From contig DQIO01000318.1 of NCBI GenBank assembly GCA_020793555.1, positions 6,908 to 20,478 of the forward strand: a stretch of 13,571 nucleotides of DNA, given 5' to 3'. How positions within the stretch are numbered: the first letter of the stretch is position 1; the number at the start of each line of letters is the position of its first letter. The notes under the pieces are model-generated. The model was given only the letters and a program-made list of their open reading frames with translations. It searched no databases and was not told the origin of the DNA. The stretch comes from Methanosarcinaceae archaeon. Its GTDB lineage: Archaea > Halobacteriota > Methanosarcinia > Methanosarcinales > Methanosarcinaceae. A program made the position numbers and the translations under genes. Positions 7,129 through 13,171 of the stretch are shown in pieces.

Positions 7129-7391
7129 AATTATAGTTACAGAATTGATCTACACACCATTTATGCAGACGGCGGAATTAATATGACAAAAAAAATAAAA
7201 TTGTCAGAAATTACTGATATGTTCAGGGATATGGGAGATGTCGAAGCACTCGAAGGCGTGACCATTGAGGGCGACATCGAACTTGATACCAGTGGTGGTG
7301 GCGGACTTAATCCGGCTCTTGCTTATGCATTGGGTCATGAAACTGCGCAGATATCGGTAAATCTTGCAAATATCTCACGCATGTTGAGATA
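7129..7391 (+). repeat. 263-bp tandem duplication, unit 1
   Basis: Unit 1 runs from AATTATAGTTAC at 7129 to 7391 and aligns without gaps to unit 2 at 7392-7654. It covers 54 bp of cdhD leader plus the first 69 codons. I count about 17 mismatches in 263 bp (about 93-94% identity), so the duplication is not recent or the copies have drifted quickly. The junction is GAGATA/AATTATAG at 7386-7398. Confidence 0.93.
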
Positions 7392-7392
7392 A
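7183..7392 (+). pseudogene. Orphan N-terminal copy of cdhD (69 codons)
   Basis: The ORF starts [20 protein letters not shown] and ends ANISRMLR, with the TAA formed at the duplication joint. It matches CdhD residues 1-69 with five changes (K15R, I36T, L59V, H60N and the joint G69R). The other differences are synonymous. It has no TIM-barrel domain, so it cannot act as a corrinoid protein subunit. Its upstream sequence is GGCGGA where the intact cdhD has GGTGA, a better match to the anti-Shine-Dalgarno, so it is probably translated poorly. The frame has stayed open over all 69 codons in spite of visible divergence. It could be a dead by-product of tandem duplication, or a short peptide that can dock where the CdhD N-terminus docks. 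I favour the first. Confidence 0.8.
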
Positions 7393-7654
7393 ATTATAGT
7401 TACAAAATTGATCTACACATCATTTATGCAGACGGTGAAATTAATATGACAAAAAAAATAAAATTGTCAGAAATTACTGATATGTTCAAGGATATGGGAG
7501 ATGTCGAAGCACTCGAAGGCGTGACCATTGAGGGCGACATCGAACTTGACATCAGTGGTGGCGGCGGATTAAATCCGGCTCTTGCTTATGCATTGGGTCA
7601 TGAGACTGCGCAGATTTCGTTACATCTTGCGAATATCTCACGTATGTTGGGATA
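7392..7654 (+). repeat. 263-bp tandem duplication, unit 2 (start of intact cdhD)
   Basis: Unit 2 is the copy that continues into the full cdhD gene. Matching ends at 7654, where unit 1 instead runs into the next AATTATAG. Each unit carries an AT-rich TTATAGTTA element about 45 bp before its ATG that might serve as a weak TATA box. Confidence 0.93.
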
Positions 7655-8759
7655 TCCGGTTGATCAGGTTTTTGCAGGTATGGCAGCACCCGCAGCAGGT
7701 ATCGCTGCACCTTCGCGGTTGAACGAACTCATATCTTCCAAGTTAGAAGTTAAAAATGTGGAAGAATGGAAACACACGATTCAGGAAGTTACACTTGGTG
7801 CGACATCGGCAGATGGCGGAAGCCGTAAGAGCACGGTTACGCTTGGCGGCGAGAATGCATTGCCATTCTATTTCGATGCTGAGATGCCACATCGCAACTA
7901 TGTGACAATGGATGTGTTCGACATGCCTATCGGTATGGCGAAGGCTGTCAAGATGAACTATGAGGATGTAATAAACGATCCTGCCGAATGGGCAAAGAAG
8001 GTTGTTCGAGATTTCAATGCTGACATGGTTACGATCCACCTAATTTCAACTGATCCACTTATCAACGACACGCCTGCACGCGAGGCTGCAAAGGTTGTTG
8101 AGGATGTTTTGCAGGCTGTTGATGTGCCTATTGTTATCGGCGGTTCAGGTAATCCACAGAAGGACCCTGAAGTTTTGGAAAAGGCAGCAGAGGTTGCCGA
8201 GGGTGAGCGATGTTTGCTTGCTTCAGCCAGCCTGAACCTTGATTACGAGCGTATCGCAAAGGCAGCGAACGATTACGGTCATGCTGTTCTTTCGTGGACA
8301 CAACTTGAGATCAATGCGCAGAAGGAACTTAACCGCAAATTGATGAAGCAGTGCAATGTTCCACGTGAGAACATTGTAATGGATCCAACAACTGCGGCTC
8401 TTGGTTATGGTCTTGATTATGCTTACACTAACATGGAGCGCATACGACTCGCAGGTCTTATGGGTGACGATGAACTTACATTCCCAATGTCTTCCGGTAC
8501 CACCAATGCATGGGGTGCCAGGGAATCATGGATGGTCTCATCACCACTCAAGCAGGATTCCGATTGGGGACCACGTGAATACAGAGGTCCGATCTGGGAG
8601 ATCGTTACGGGTTTGTCACTTGCACTTGCAGGTAATGACCTGTTTATGATGATGCATCCGACATCTGTGCAAGTGGTCAAAGAACTCACACAGACTCTCT
8701 TTGGTTTGAAAGAGGAAGAACCGATCGATATTACCAACTGGGTCGGAGCGGAGGTGTAA
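7446..8759 (+). CDS. cdhD: CODH/ACS complex delta subunit (corrinoid Fe-S protein small subunit)
   Basis: This 437-residue protein is the smaller half of the CdhDE corrinoid iron-sulfur protein. CdhDE carries a methyl group between tetrahydrosarcinapterin and the A-cluster on CdhC. Residues about 1-95 form an N-terminal segment, the part duplicated upstream. A flexible Ala/Gly/Pro run ([15 protein letters not shown], near 78-92) follows, and then a TIM-barrel-type domain with the family stretches [62 protein letters not shown] and [20 protein letters not shown]. Length is normal. The start is ATG 7446 preceded by GGTGA at about 7434-7438. The stop is 4 bp before cdhE, whose Shine-Dalgarno lies within the last cdhD codons, so the two partners are translated in a coupled way. 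Confidence 0.97.
   Translation: MTKKIKLSEITDMFKDMGDVEALEGVTIEGDIELDISGGGGLNPALAYALGHETAQISLHLANISRMLGYPVDQVFAGMAAPAAGIAAPSRLNELISSKLEVKNVEEWKHTIQEVTLGATSADGGSRKSTVTLGGENALPFYFDAEMPHRNYVTMDVFDMPIGMAKAVKMNYEDVINDPAEWAKKVVRDFNADMVTIHLISTDPLINDTPAREAAKVVEDVLQAVDVPIVIGGSGNPQKDPEVLEKAAEVAEGERCLLASASLNLDYERIAKAANDYGHAVLSWTQLEINAQKELNRKLMKQCNVPRENIVMDPTTAALGYGLDYAYTNMERIRLAGLMGDDELTFPMSSGTTNAWGARESWMVSSPLKQDSDWGPREYRGPIWEIVTGLSLALAGNDLFMMMHPTSVQVVKELTQTLFGLKEEEPIDITNWVGAEV
8750..8756 (+). promoter_or_regulatory. cdhE: Shine-Dalgarno of cdhE overlapping the cdhD end
   Basis: GGAGGTG lies 7 nt before the cdhE ATG at 8764 and overlaps the last sense codons of cdhD. This placement favours balanced production of the two subunits of a 1:1 complex. 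Confidence 0.85.
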
Positions 8760-8763
8760 GAGC

Positions 8764-10173
8764 ATGAAACTAAATAGCCCATTACAGGCATACAAATTCC
8801 TGCCGGGTACTAACTGCGGCGAGTGCGGTGAAACAACATGTATGGCATTTGCGTCACACTTGATCGACCGTTCACTCAAACTTACTGATTGTACTCCCAT
8901 CCTTGATGACAAGTTCAAGAAGAAATATGCTGAACTTGACGGTCTTTTGGCACCGGAAATTCGTGAGGTTGAGATCGGTGTCGGTGATAATATTGTGAAG
9001 ATCGGTGGTGATGATGTATTGTATCGTCACAAGTTGACGTTCTTCAACCAAAACGCACTGGCTTATGATGTCTGGGACACGATGGAAGAGGCTGACCTTG
9101 TTGCCAGAGTGGAACAGATCCGTGATTTCAAGAAATTCTATGTAGGCGAGTATCTTTTGCTTGATATGATTGCGGTGCGCTCAATCTCTGACGATCCGAA
9201 GAAGTTTGCGGACACTGTTAAGAAGGTTATGGATACGACTGACCTTCCACTTATACTTTGTTCGTTCAATCCAAAGGTTTTAAAAGCCGGACTTGAGGTT
9301 GTAGGTGATAAGAATCCACTCATCTATGCTGCGAATAAGGATAACTGGCAGGAGGTAGCAGACCTTGCACTTGAATATAATGTTCCTGTTGCCCTGTTTG
9401 CACCAAATGACCTTGATATGCTCAAGTCCCTTGCAAAGACATTCCTTGAAATGGGAATGGAGAACCTTGTACTTGACCCGGGAACGTTCCCGACAGGTAA
9501 AGATCTGCGGACAACATTACACAATTTCCTGAAGATCAGGAGAGCAGGTATTGCCGGTGATCGTGACATTGCGTTCCCGATTATGGCAGTGCCGCTTACG
9601 GCATGGATGGCTCATGACGATCCTGTAAGTGCTTCGTACTGGGAAACTGTTGTAGCATCGGTTTTCACCATCAAATATGGTGATATCATGCTGCTCCACA
9701 GTATTGAGCCGTATGCACTGCTTCCTGAGATGCACATACGTGACACTATCTACACAGATCCGAGAAAGCCGGTAACGGTGGATCCTGCTGTGAACGAGGT
9801 TGGTTCGCCTACTGCGGATTCACCTGTGTTCATTACTACGAACTTTGCACTTACATACTATACTGTTGAGAGTGACCTTTCATCAAATGATATTGACTGC
9901 TACATTATGGCAGTGGATACCGATGGGATCGGTGTGGAAGCAGCGGTTGCAGGCGGACAACTTACGGCTGCAAAGATCAAGAAAGGTCTTGATGATGCAG
10001 GATTTGACTTGAAGGATAAGACATCACACAACACGCTGATACTTCCTGGACTTGCAGCGCGCCTGCAGGGTGATGTGGAAGATGAGGTTGGATCTGACGT
10101 TATGATAGGTCCACCGGATTCAGGACGTATTCCAGGCTGGATGGAAACAAACTGGCCACCGGAAAAGAAGTAG
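8764..10173 (+). CDS. cdhE: CODH/ACS complex gamma subunit (corrinoid Fe-S protein large subunit)
   Basis: This 469-residue protein is the large subunit of the corrinoid iron-sulfur protein. Near the N-terminus C18, C21, C26 and C43 (TNCGECGETTCMAF ... DCTPIL) form the [4Fe-4S] binding domain that re-reduces the corrinoid. A TIM-barrel domain follows (about residues 60-320), with DMIAVRSISDDPKKFAD, LPLILCSFNPKVLKAGL and NLVLDPGTFPTGKDL. The C-terminal part (about 325-469) contains VFITTNFALTYYTVESDL and ends in a Rossmann-like cobalamin-binding domain, with MAVDTDGIGVEAAVAGGQL and LILPGLAARLQGDVED. Length fits the family. It ends in TAG at 10171; a TAA follows in frame at 10189, so readthrough would add only a few residues. 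It is the last gene of the operon. Confidence 0.97.
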   Translation: MKLNSPLQAYKFLPGTNCGECGETTCMAFASHLIDRSLKLTDCTPILDDKFKKKYAELDGLLAPEIREVEIGVGDNIVKIGGDDVLYRHKLTFFNQNALAYDVWDTMEEADLVARVEQIRDFKKFYVGEYLLLDMIAVRSISDDPKKFADTVKKVMDTTDLPLILCSFNPKVLKAGLEVVGDKNPLIYAANKDNWQEVADLALEYNVPVALFAPNDLDMLKSLAKTFLEMGMENLVLDPGTFPTGKDLRTTLHNFLKIRRAGIAGDRDIAFPIMAVPLTAWMAHDDPVSASYWETVVASVFTIKYGDIMLLHSIEPYALLPEMHIRDTIYTDPRKPVTVDPAVNEVGSPTADSPVFITTNFALTYYTVESDLSSNDIDCYIMAVDTDGIGVEAAVAGGQLTAAKIKKGLDDAGFDLKDKTSHNTLILPGLAARLQGDVEDEVGSDVMIGPPDSGRIPGWMETNWPPEKK

Positions 10174-10205
10174 GTATATTCCTACTTCTAAATTTAATTT
10201 TTTAT
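10167..10205 (+). terminator. Terminator of the cdh operon
   Basis: GAAGTAGG (10167-10174) and CCTACTTC (10181-10188) form a perfect 8-bp stem with a 6-nt loop that includes the cdhE stop codon. T-rich sequence follows (TTTAATTTTTTATATTTT), as expected for archaeal termination. Confidence 0.7.
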
Positions 10206-10452
10206 ATTTTACATTGTATAAATGTCTGGTGCGAGTCAATCCGTGCATTAGCGAGAATTTTCTCGTTTAATTTAATTTCAATTTATGTAGTTTTTGTTGT
10301 ATTCATGTCCAAAGACATGTCTTAATTTTCATTTTTGAAATGGTCATAAACTGTATACGTGTATTACACGTGGATACACATTTAGCTAAAATTTATAGGG
10401 ATGTTATTACCACTAACAAGCAACATGCTGGAATTTTGCCCCTACAATTATA
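10206..10452. other. Non-coding region after cdhE with three hairpins or palindromes
   Basis: No gene is visible. CGAGAA (10252-10257) and TTCTCG (10260-10265) pair and are followed by T-rich DNA. CATGTC (10304-10309) and GACATG (10314-10319) pair around CAAA and are followed by TCTTAATTTTCATTTTTG. Either could be a back-up terminator. ACGTGTATTACACGT (10357-10371) is a palindrome with one central base and 7-bp arms, which looks more like a regulator-binding site. Confidence 0.5.
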
Positions 10453-10473
10453 CTTATATACAATTAGTACTAA
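10453..10473 (+). promoter_or_regulatory. Promoter with operator-like palindrome for the candidate RNA
   Basis: CTTATATAC (10453-10461) is a good archaeal TATA element. Right after it lies the perfect 10-bp palindrome TTAGTACTAA (10464-10473), between TATA box and predicted start. A repressor bound there would block transcription. The predicted start is about 10483, the first base of the stem described next. Confidence 0.5.
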
Positions 10474-10482
10474 CTAGAGTAC

Positions 10483-10545
10483 AAGTGAGCGGGTCATTTT
10501 TTTTCCCACATACCACCCCACTTCTCTACCCGCTCACTTTTCTTC
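10483..10545 (+). ncRNA. Candidate small RNA: 12-bp stem with C-rich loop
   Basis: AAGTGAGCGGGT (10483-10494) and ACCCGCTCACTT (10528-10539) are perfect 12-bp inverted arms. The 33-nt loop has a T8 run (10497-10504) and then a C-rich, almost G-free stretch (CCCACATACCACCCCAC). T-rich sequence (TTTTCTTCTGATTTT) follows the 3' arm. A TATA box sits at the right distance before the 5' arm. There is no open frame of note. A problem for the idea is the T8 run, since archaeal polymerase can stop at T-runs alone. The whole structure could instead be a terminator or a DNA site. I do not recognise a known RNA family. Confidence 0.4.
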
Positions 10546-10659
10546 TGATTTTAACAGTGTTTACATGGTATTTTTAAGATTTCTTATTGTATTTGCGATT
10601 GGCAAGTATATTCAATAATATTTAATAGTTTGTTTTGTTTTTATGAACAGTGGATTATT

Positions 10660-10806
10660 ATGAGTCAGCAAATGCAAATGTTGAAAGGATGTAAAGTTTT
10701 CAAGGAACCTAAAGCAAATAATGAATATTTGGAAAAACTTGACAATATGTGGAAGGGAAAATTTGTTCATGTCGCTGATTTTTCCAAACGATACGGTTTA
10801 AGATAA
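10660..10806 (+). CDS. Small ORF, 48 codons, unknown
   Basis: ATG 10660 to TAA 10804 encodes a 48-residue, basic, soluble-looking peptide that begins MSQQMQMLKGCKVFKEPK and ends VADFSKRYGLR. There is one cysteine, no membrane segment and no signal peptide. A TATA-like TATTTAATA (10619-10627) would place a start near 10648, leaving a leader of about 12 nt. Only a poor Shine-Dalgarno-like AGTGGA is present. It lies alone between the candidate RNA and the DUF362 gene. The peptide looks more ordered than random (mixed charged/hydrophobic pattern, Trp, Phe, Tyr). I do not recognise a family. It could be a true small protein or the remnant of a longer gene. Confidence 0.4.
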   Translation: MSQQMQMLKGCKVFKEPKANNEYLEKLDNMWKGKFVHVADFSKRYGLR

Positions 10807-10861
10807 TGAACCATGATATTGTTGTATCAGAATTTGCATAACAGCAGTCTTTTTATCACAA

Positions 10862-10891
10862 AACACCAATGTACATCAAGAGGTGTTGGTG
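10862..10891 (+). promoter_or_regulatory. Hairpin that can mask the DUF362 ribosome binding site
   Basis: AACACC (10862-10867) pairs perfectly with GGTGTT (10882-10887), which overlaps the Shine-Dalgarno GAGGTG (10880-10885). Shifted by two bases, CACCAA (10864-10869) pairs perfectly with TTGGTG (10886-10891), just before the ATG at 10895. Either pairing would hide the ribosome binding site. Confidence 0.4.
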
Positions 10892-10894
10892 AGC

Positions 10895-11956
10895 ATGAGT
10901 AAGGTTTTTTTCAAATCAGTTGATAACATAGGTCCAAACCAGACGCAGATTGATCAGATAAAGGAACTTTTCCCTAAAATATCGCCGGTTAAGAAAGGCG
11001 ATATTGTGGCAGTGAAGATACATCCGGGTGAATACGGTAATACAACTCACATCCGCCCTGTGATCGTGAGGACTGTTGTTGACATGGTCAAGGAAGCCGG
11101 TGGCATTCCGTTTGTAACTGAGACCACTGTCCTGTACAAAGGTATGAGACTTAACGCAGCAGACCTACTCTGGACTGCTGAGGTGAATGGTTTCACACAG
11201 GCAAGCATGAATGCCCCGATAATTGTTGCGGATGGGCTGCTTGGGGATGATAGCGTTAACGTTGAGATTGGAGGCGAGGTGCTTGATGAGATCAGTGTGG
11301 CTTCTGCTATTGCAAAAGCGGATTGCATGATCATGATATCCCATTGTAAAGGTCATCCGGGTTCAGGCTTTGGTGGTGCTATCAAGAATCTCGGGATGGG
11401 GTGTCTGGATAAGGATGGAAAGACGCGTGTCCATGAGGTTGGGCGACCTACGATTGATACTGAAAAATGTGTCGGGTGCGGGGTTTGCTTTGATCAGTGT
11501 GTCTGGGGTGCACTGAAGATGGATGGTGATAAGGCGTATGTTGACCATGATCTGTGCAGAGGCGAGTTGTCATGCCCCGAATCCTGTCCGCAGGAAGCCA
11601 TCATTCCACCCGAAGATGTTGCAGAACAGATGCAAATACGGCTTGGTGAGGCTGCGGTGGGACCTATTAAGGCATTGTCAGGCAGGATCGGTTACATCAA
11701 CTGGATATTCGACCTGACACCGGGTTGTGATTGTTTCAATTTTTCGGCACCTGTGTTTTCACGAGACGTTGGTATTGTTGCCTCGTGCGACCCTGTGGCG
11801 CTGGATATGGCAAGCATTGACCTGATCGACCGGACGATGCATGAGGATGGGGAATGTGATGGCGTGCATGGTGTGTGGGGTATTGATCCTGTGATACATC
11901 TCGATTATGCAGAGAGGGTGGGGGCTGGAAGTCGGGATTATGAGTTGGTTGAGTGA
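10895..11956 (+). CDS. DUF362 iron-sulfur protein
   Basis: This 353-residue protein belongs to the DUF362 / uncharacterised Fe-S centre family, whose role is unknown. Residues 1-175 hold the DUF362 part, with VAVKIHPGEYGNTTHIRP, GGIPFVTETTVLYKG and CMIMISHCKGHPGSGFGGAI. A ferredoxin-like insert follows. Its first motif, C192-x2-C195-x2-C198-x3-C202, is complete. Its second is C221-x2-E224-x2-C227-x3-C231, with Glu at the second ligand position. More cysteines lie at C278, C280 (GCDC) and C298. There is no signal peptide or membrane segment, so it is cytoplasmic. The start is ATG 10895, with GAGGTG at 10880-10885; GTG at 10889 or 10883 are alternatives. It lies downstream of cdhE but is separated by 720 bp and a terminator, so a link to acetyl-CoA metabolism is only suggested by position. 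Confidence 0.88.
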   Translation: MSKVFFKSVDNIGPNQTQIDQIKELFPKISPVKKGDIVAVKIHPGEYGNTTHIRPVIVRTVVDMVKEAGGIPFVTETTVLYKGMRLNAADLLWTAEVNGFTQASMNAPIIVADGLLGDDSVNVEIGGEVLDEISVASAIAKADCMIMISHCKGHPGSGFGGAIKNLGMGCLDKDGKTRVHEVGRPTIDTEKCVGCGVCFDQCVWGALKMDGDKAYVDHDLCRGELSCPESCPQEAIIPPEDVAEQMQIRLGEAAVGPIKALSGRIGYINWIFDLTPGCDCFNFSAPVFSRDVGIVASCDPVALDMASIDLIDRTMHEDGECDGVHGVWGIDPVIHLDYAERVGAGSRDYELVE

Positions 11957-12217
11957 GTGATTGGGGGTTGTATTACGTTGGTAAATGTAAGTATAAGTTT
12001 AAGTTTAAGTTTAAGTTTAAGTTTAAGTTTAAGCGGAATATTTTAGTTAATGCTAAAAACAATGCAACAACACGGCGCAGACGGCATGTTCCATAACCAC
12101 TGACTACAAGACGAATAAATAAAATCACATAATCTTGTTTTCGATAATCTTTGTGCACACGAACGAGAATTAGGTTGAGTTATGGCAATTCACATTTTTT
12201 ATATTTACACAATCTCA
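11957..12217. other. Non-coding spacer with a hexanucleotide tract
   Basis: No gene is supported. The open minus-strand frame with repeated Leu-Asn is just the translation of the AAGTTT tract. Apart from that tract the stretch is ordinary AT-rich spacer; no tRNA or clear terminator is seen. Confidence 0.6.
11995..12033. repeat. (AAGTTT)6.5 hexanucleotide tract
   Basis: Six perfect AAGTTT units run from 11995 to 12030, followed by AAG. A degenerate unit, AAGTAT, precedes it at 11989-11994. Such tracts change length by slippage. It lies between the DUF362 gene and the toxin-antitoxin pair, too far from either start to control it in an obvious way. Confidence 0.95.
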
Positions 12218-12248
12218 ACATTTAAATACATCAATAATGTAAATGTAT
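12218..12248 (+). promoter_or_regulatory. Promoter and operator of the vapBC-like pair
   Basis: TTTAAATA (12221-12228) is the TATA candidate and puts the start within a few bases of the ATG at 12253, so the mRNA is probably leaderless. Consistent with this, no Shine-Dalgarno is present. ACATTTA (12218-12224) and TAAATGT (12240-12246) form an inverted repeat around the TATA box, with a nested TACAT/ATGTA pair (12227-12231 / 12237-12241). This is a natural site for autorepression by the antitoxin. Confidence 0.55.
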
Positions 12249-12252
12249 TAAC

Positions 12253-12492
12253 ATGGGAACTATGACAATAAGCATAGATAATGACGTTGAACAACAGTTC
12301 AGGGCACTTGCAAAGAAAATATACTCTAAAAAGAAAGGCTATCTTGGAAATGCTGTTACTTCAGCTATGAAGAAATGGATAGATGAAAATACGCAAAAGC
12401 AGATATCGGAAAGGGAAATAAAATTACTTGAAAATGGGTTCGATATGGGGGAATTCAAATTCAAATCAAGGGAAGAGCTGTATGAAAGATGA
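12253..12492 (+). CDS. VapB-like ribbon-helix-helix antitoxin
   Basis: This 79-residue protein begins MGTMTISIDNDVEQQFRALA. The short N-terminal strand TMTISID, followed by DVEQQFRALAKKIYSKKKGY and LGNAVTSAMKKWIDEN, is the strand-helix-helix of a ribbon-helix-helix DNA-binding domain (about residues 3-48). The charged C-terminal tail (SEREIKLLENGFDMGEFKFK) is the part expected to bind the toxin. Two starts are possible, ATG 12253 and ATG 12262. The TATA position suits 12253 on a leaderless mRNA. It overlaps the toxin gene by 11 bp. It should neutralise the downstream PIN toxin and repress its own promoter. Confidence 0.8.
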   Translation: MGTMTISIDNDVEQQFRALAKKIYSKKKGYLGNAVTSAMKKWIDENTQKQISEREIKLLENGFDMGEFKFKSREELYER

Positions 12493-12928
12493 TGTTTTTC
12501 TTGTAGATACCAATATCCTTGTATATTCCTATGATGCAAGTGAACCGGATAAGCAAAAGATTTGCAGCACATTGTTAAAAAAATGCTGGGCGCAGGAGAT
12601 GTCTTATGCCATCGCACTCCAGAACCTTTCTGAATTTTATGTTGTCGTTACAAAAAAAATAGAACACCCTTTATCGAAAGAAACCGCGAAAAAAATTATA
12701 AATGATATTATTGAATTCAATAATTGGCAGGTTTTAGAACTTAATGAAACCTCAGTAATTACAGCCATTGATCTATCGATTAAATATAATATTCACTACT
12801 GGGATGCAATATTGTGTGCAACCATGAAACAAAACGGAATTACGAATGTATTTACTGAGAATACAAAGGATTTTGGAAAAATTCCATGGATAACGGCTGT
12901 GAATCCATTTATTGAATTTAGCAAATAA
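12482..12928 (+). CDS. VapC-like PIN-domain ribonuclease toxin
   Basis: This 148-residue protein begins MKDDVFLVDTNILVYSYDAS. PIN active-site acids are visible: D9 in VDTNIL, E51 in LQNLSEFYVV, D108 in IHYWDAIL, and E126/D130 in FTENTKDFGK. The fold is a Mg-dependent RNase, and relatives cut tRNA or rRNA to stop translation. All expected acidic residues are present and the frame is complete, so it should be active, in contrast to the broken PIN toxin at the left end. The start is ATG 12482, overlapping the end of the antitoxin gene in another frame; an upstream in-frame start at 12428 lies too deep inside the antitoxin gene. Confidence 0.88.
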   Translation: MKDDVFLVDTNILVYSYDASEPDKQKICSTLLKKCWAQEMSYAIALQNLSEFYVVVTKKIEHPLSKETAKKIINDIIEFNNWQVLELNETSVITAIDLSIKYNIHYWDAILCATMKQNGITNVFTENTKDFGKIPWITAVNPFIEFSK

Positions 12929-12938
12929 TACAAACAAT

Positions 12939-12955
12939 ACAAATGTGGCATTTGT
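12939..12955 (+). terminator. Hairpin after the toxin gene, weak terminator candidate
   Basis: ACAAATG (12939-12945) and CATTTGT (12949-12955) form a 7-bp stem with a 3-nt loop, 10 bp after the toxin stop. No T-run follows, so termination is uncertain. Confidence 0.3.
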
Positions 12956-13051
12956 TAGATGTTTGTCACAGGACTGTTCCAAAATCAAATTTGTTGTGTA
13001 CATTGATGAGCAGTGTGGTGATACACTAAATATCCATTTTGATGGGTTATG

Positions 13052-13064
13052 CGCGCTTCGCGCG
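13052..13064. other. GC-rich hairpin in an AT-rich spacer
   Basis: CGCGC (13052-13056), TTC and GCGCG (13060-13064) form a very GC-rich small hairpin. It stands out in the otherwise AT-rich gap between the toxin gene and hsdM. The rest of the gap (12956-13137) shows nothing else I can name. Confidence 0.5.
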
Positions 13065-13137
13065 TTGTGTCGGAACTTTTAATAGGCCTCTATATTTTCA
13101 CACACATTTTACTTTTTCGTGAATGGTCAACTATAGA

Positions 13138-13150
13138 AATATATATAATA
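13138..13150 (+). promoter_or_regulatory. hsdM: TATA box of hsdM
   Basis: AATATATATAATA lies centred about 28 bp before the hsdM ATG at 13172. There is no Shine-Dalgarno in the short interval, so a leaderless or nearly leaderless mRNA is expected. Confidence 0.55.
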
Positions 13151-13171
13151 TGAAAAGCATTCTAACTTACG

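Noticed and set aside
6939..7130. Minus-strand ORF with repeated His-Arg-Glu
   Set aside because: The repeated residues are only the translation of the 9-bp CTCTGTGCT repeat; no start signal or family is visible.
7080..7445. Cobalamin riboswitch upstream of the corrinoid protein genes
   Set aside because: I see no B12-box-like sequence or the expected multi-helix layout; the space is taken by the duplication.
1758..10173. A frameshift or missing cluster ligand in the cdh subunits
   Set aside because: All subunits are full length, and the cysteine motifs of CdhA, CdhC and CdhE have the expected number and spacing.
10505..10527. Direct antisense of the C-rich loop to the cdh Shine-Dalgarno sequences
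   Set aside because: By eye only short, G-U-rich matches are found; no long perfect complementarity supports a specific target.
10895..11956. DUF362 gene as a sixth gene of the cdh operon
   Set aside because: A terminator-like hairpin, about 720 bp, a possible RNA and a small ORF separate it from cdhE; position alone is not enough.
11973..12158. Minus-strand ORF with (Leu-Asn)n
   Set aside because: This is the translation of the AAGTTT tract; there is no independent coding evidence.
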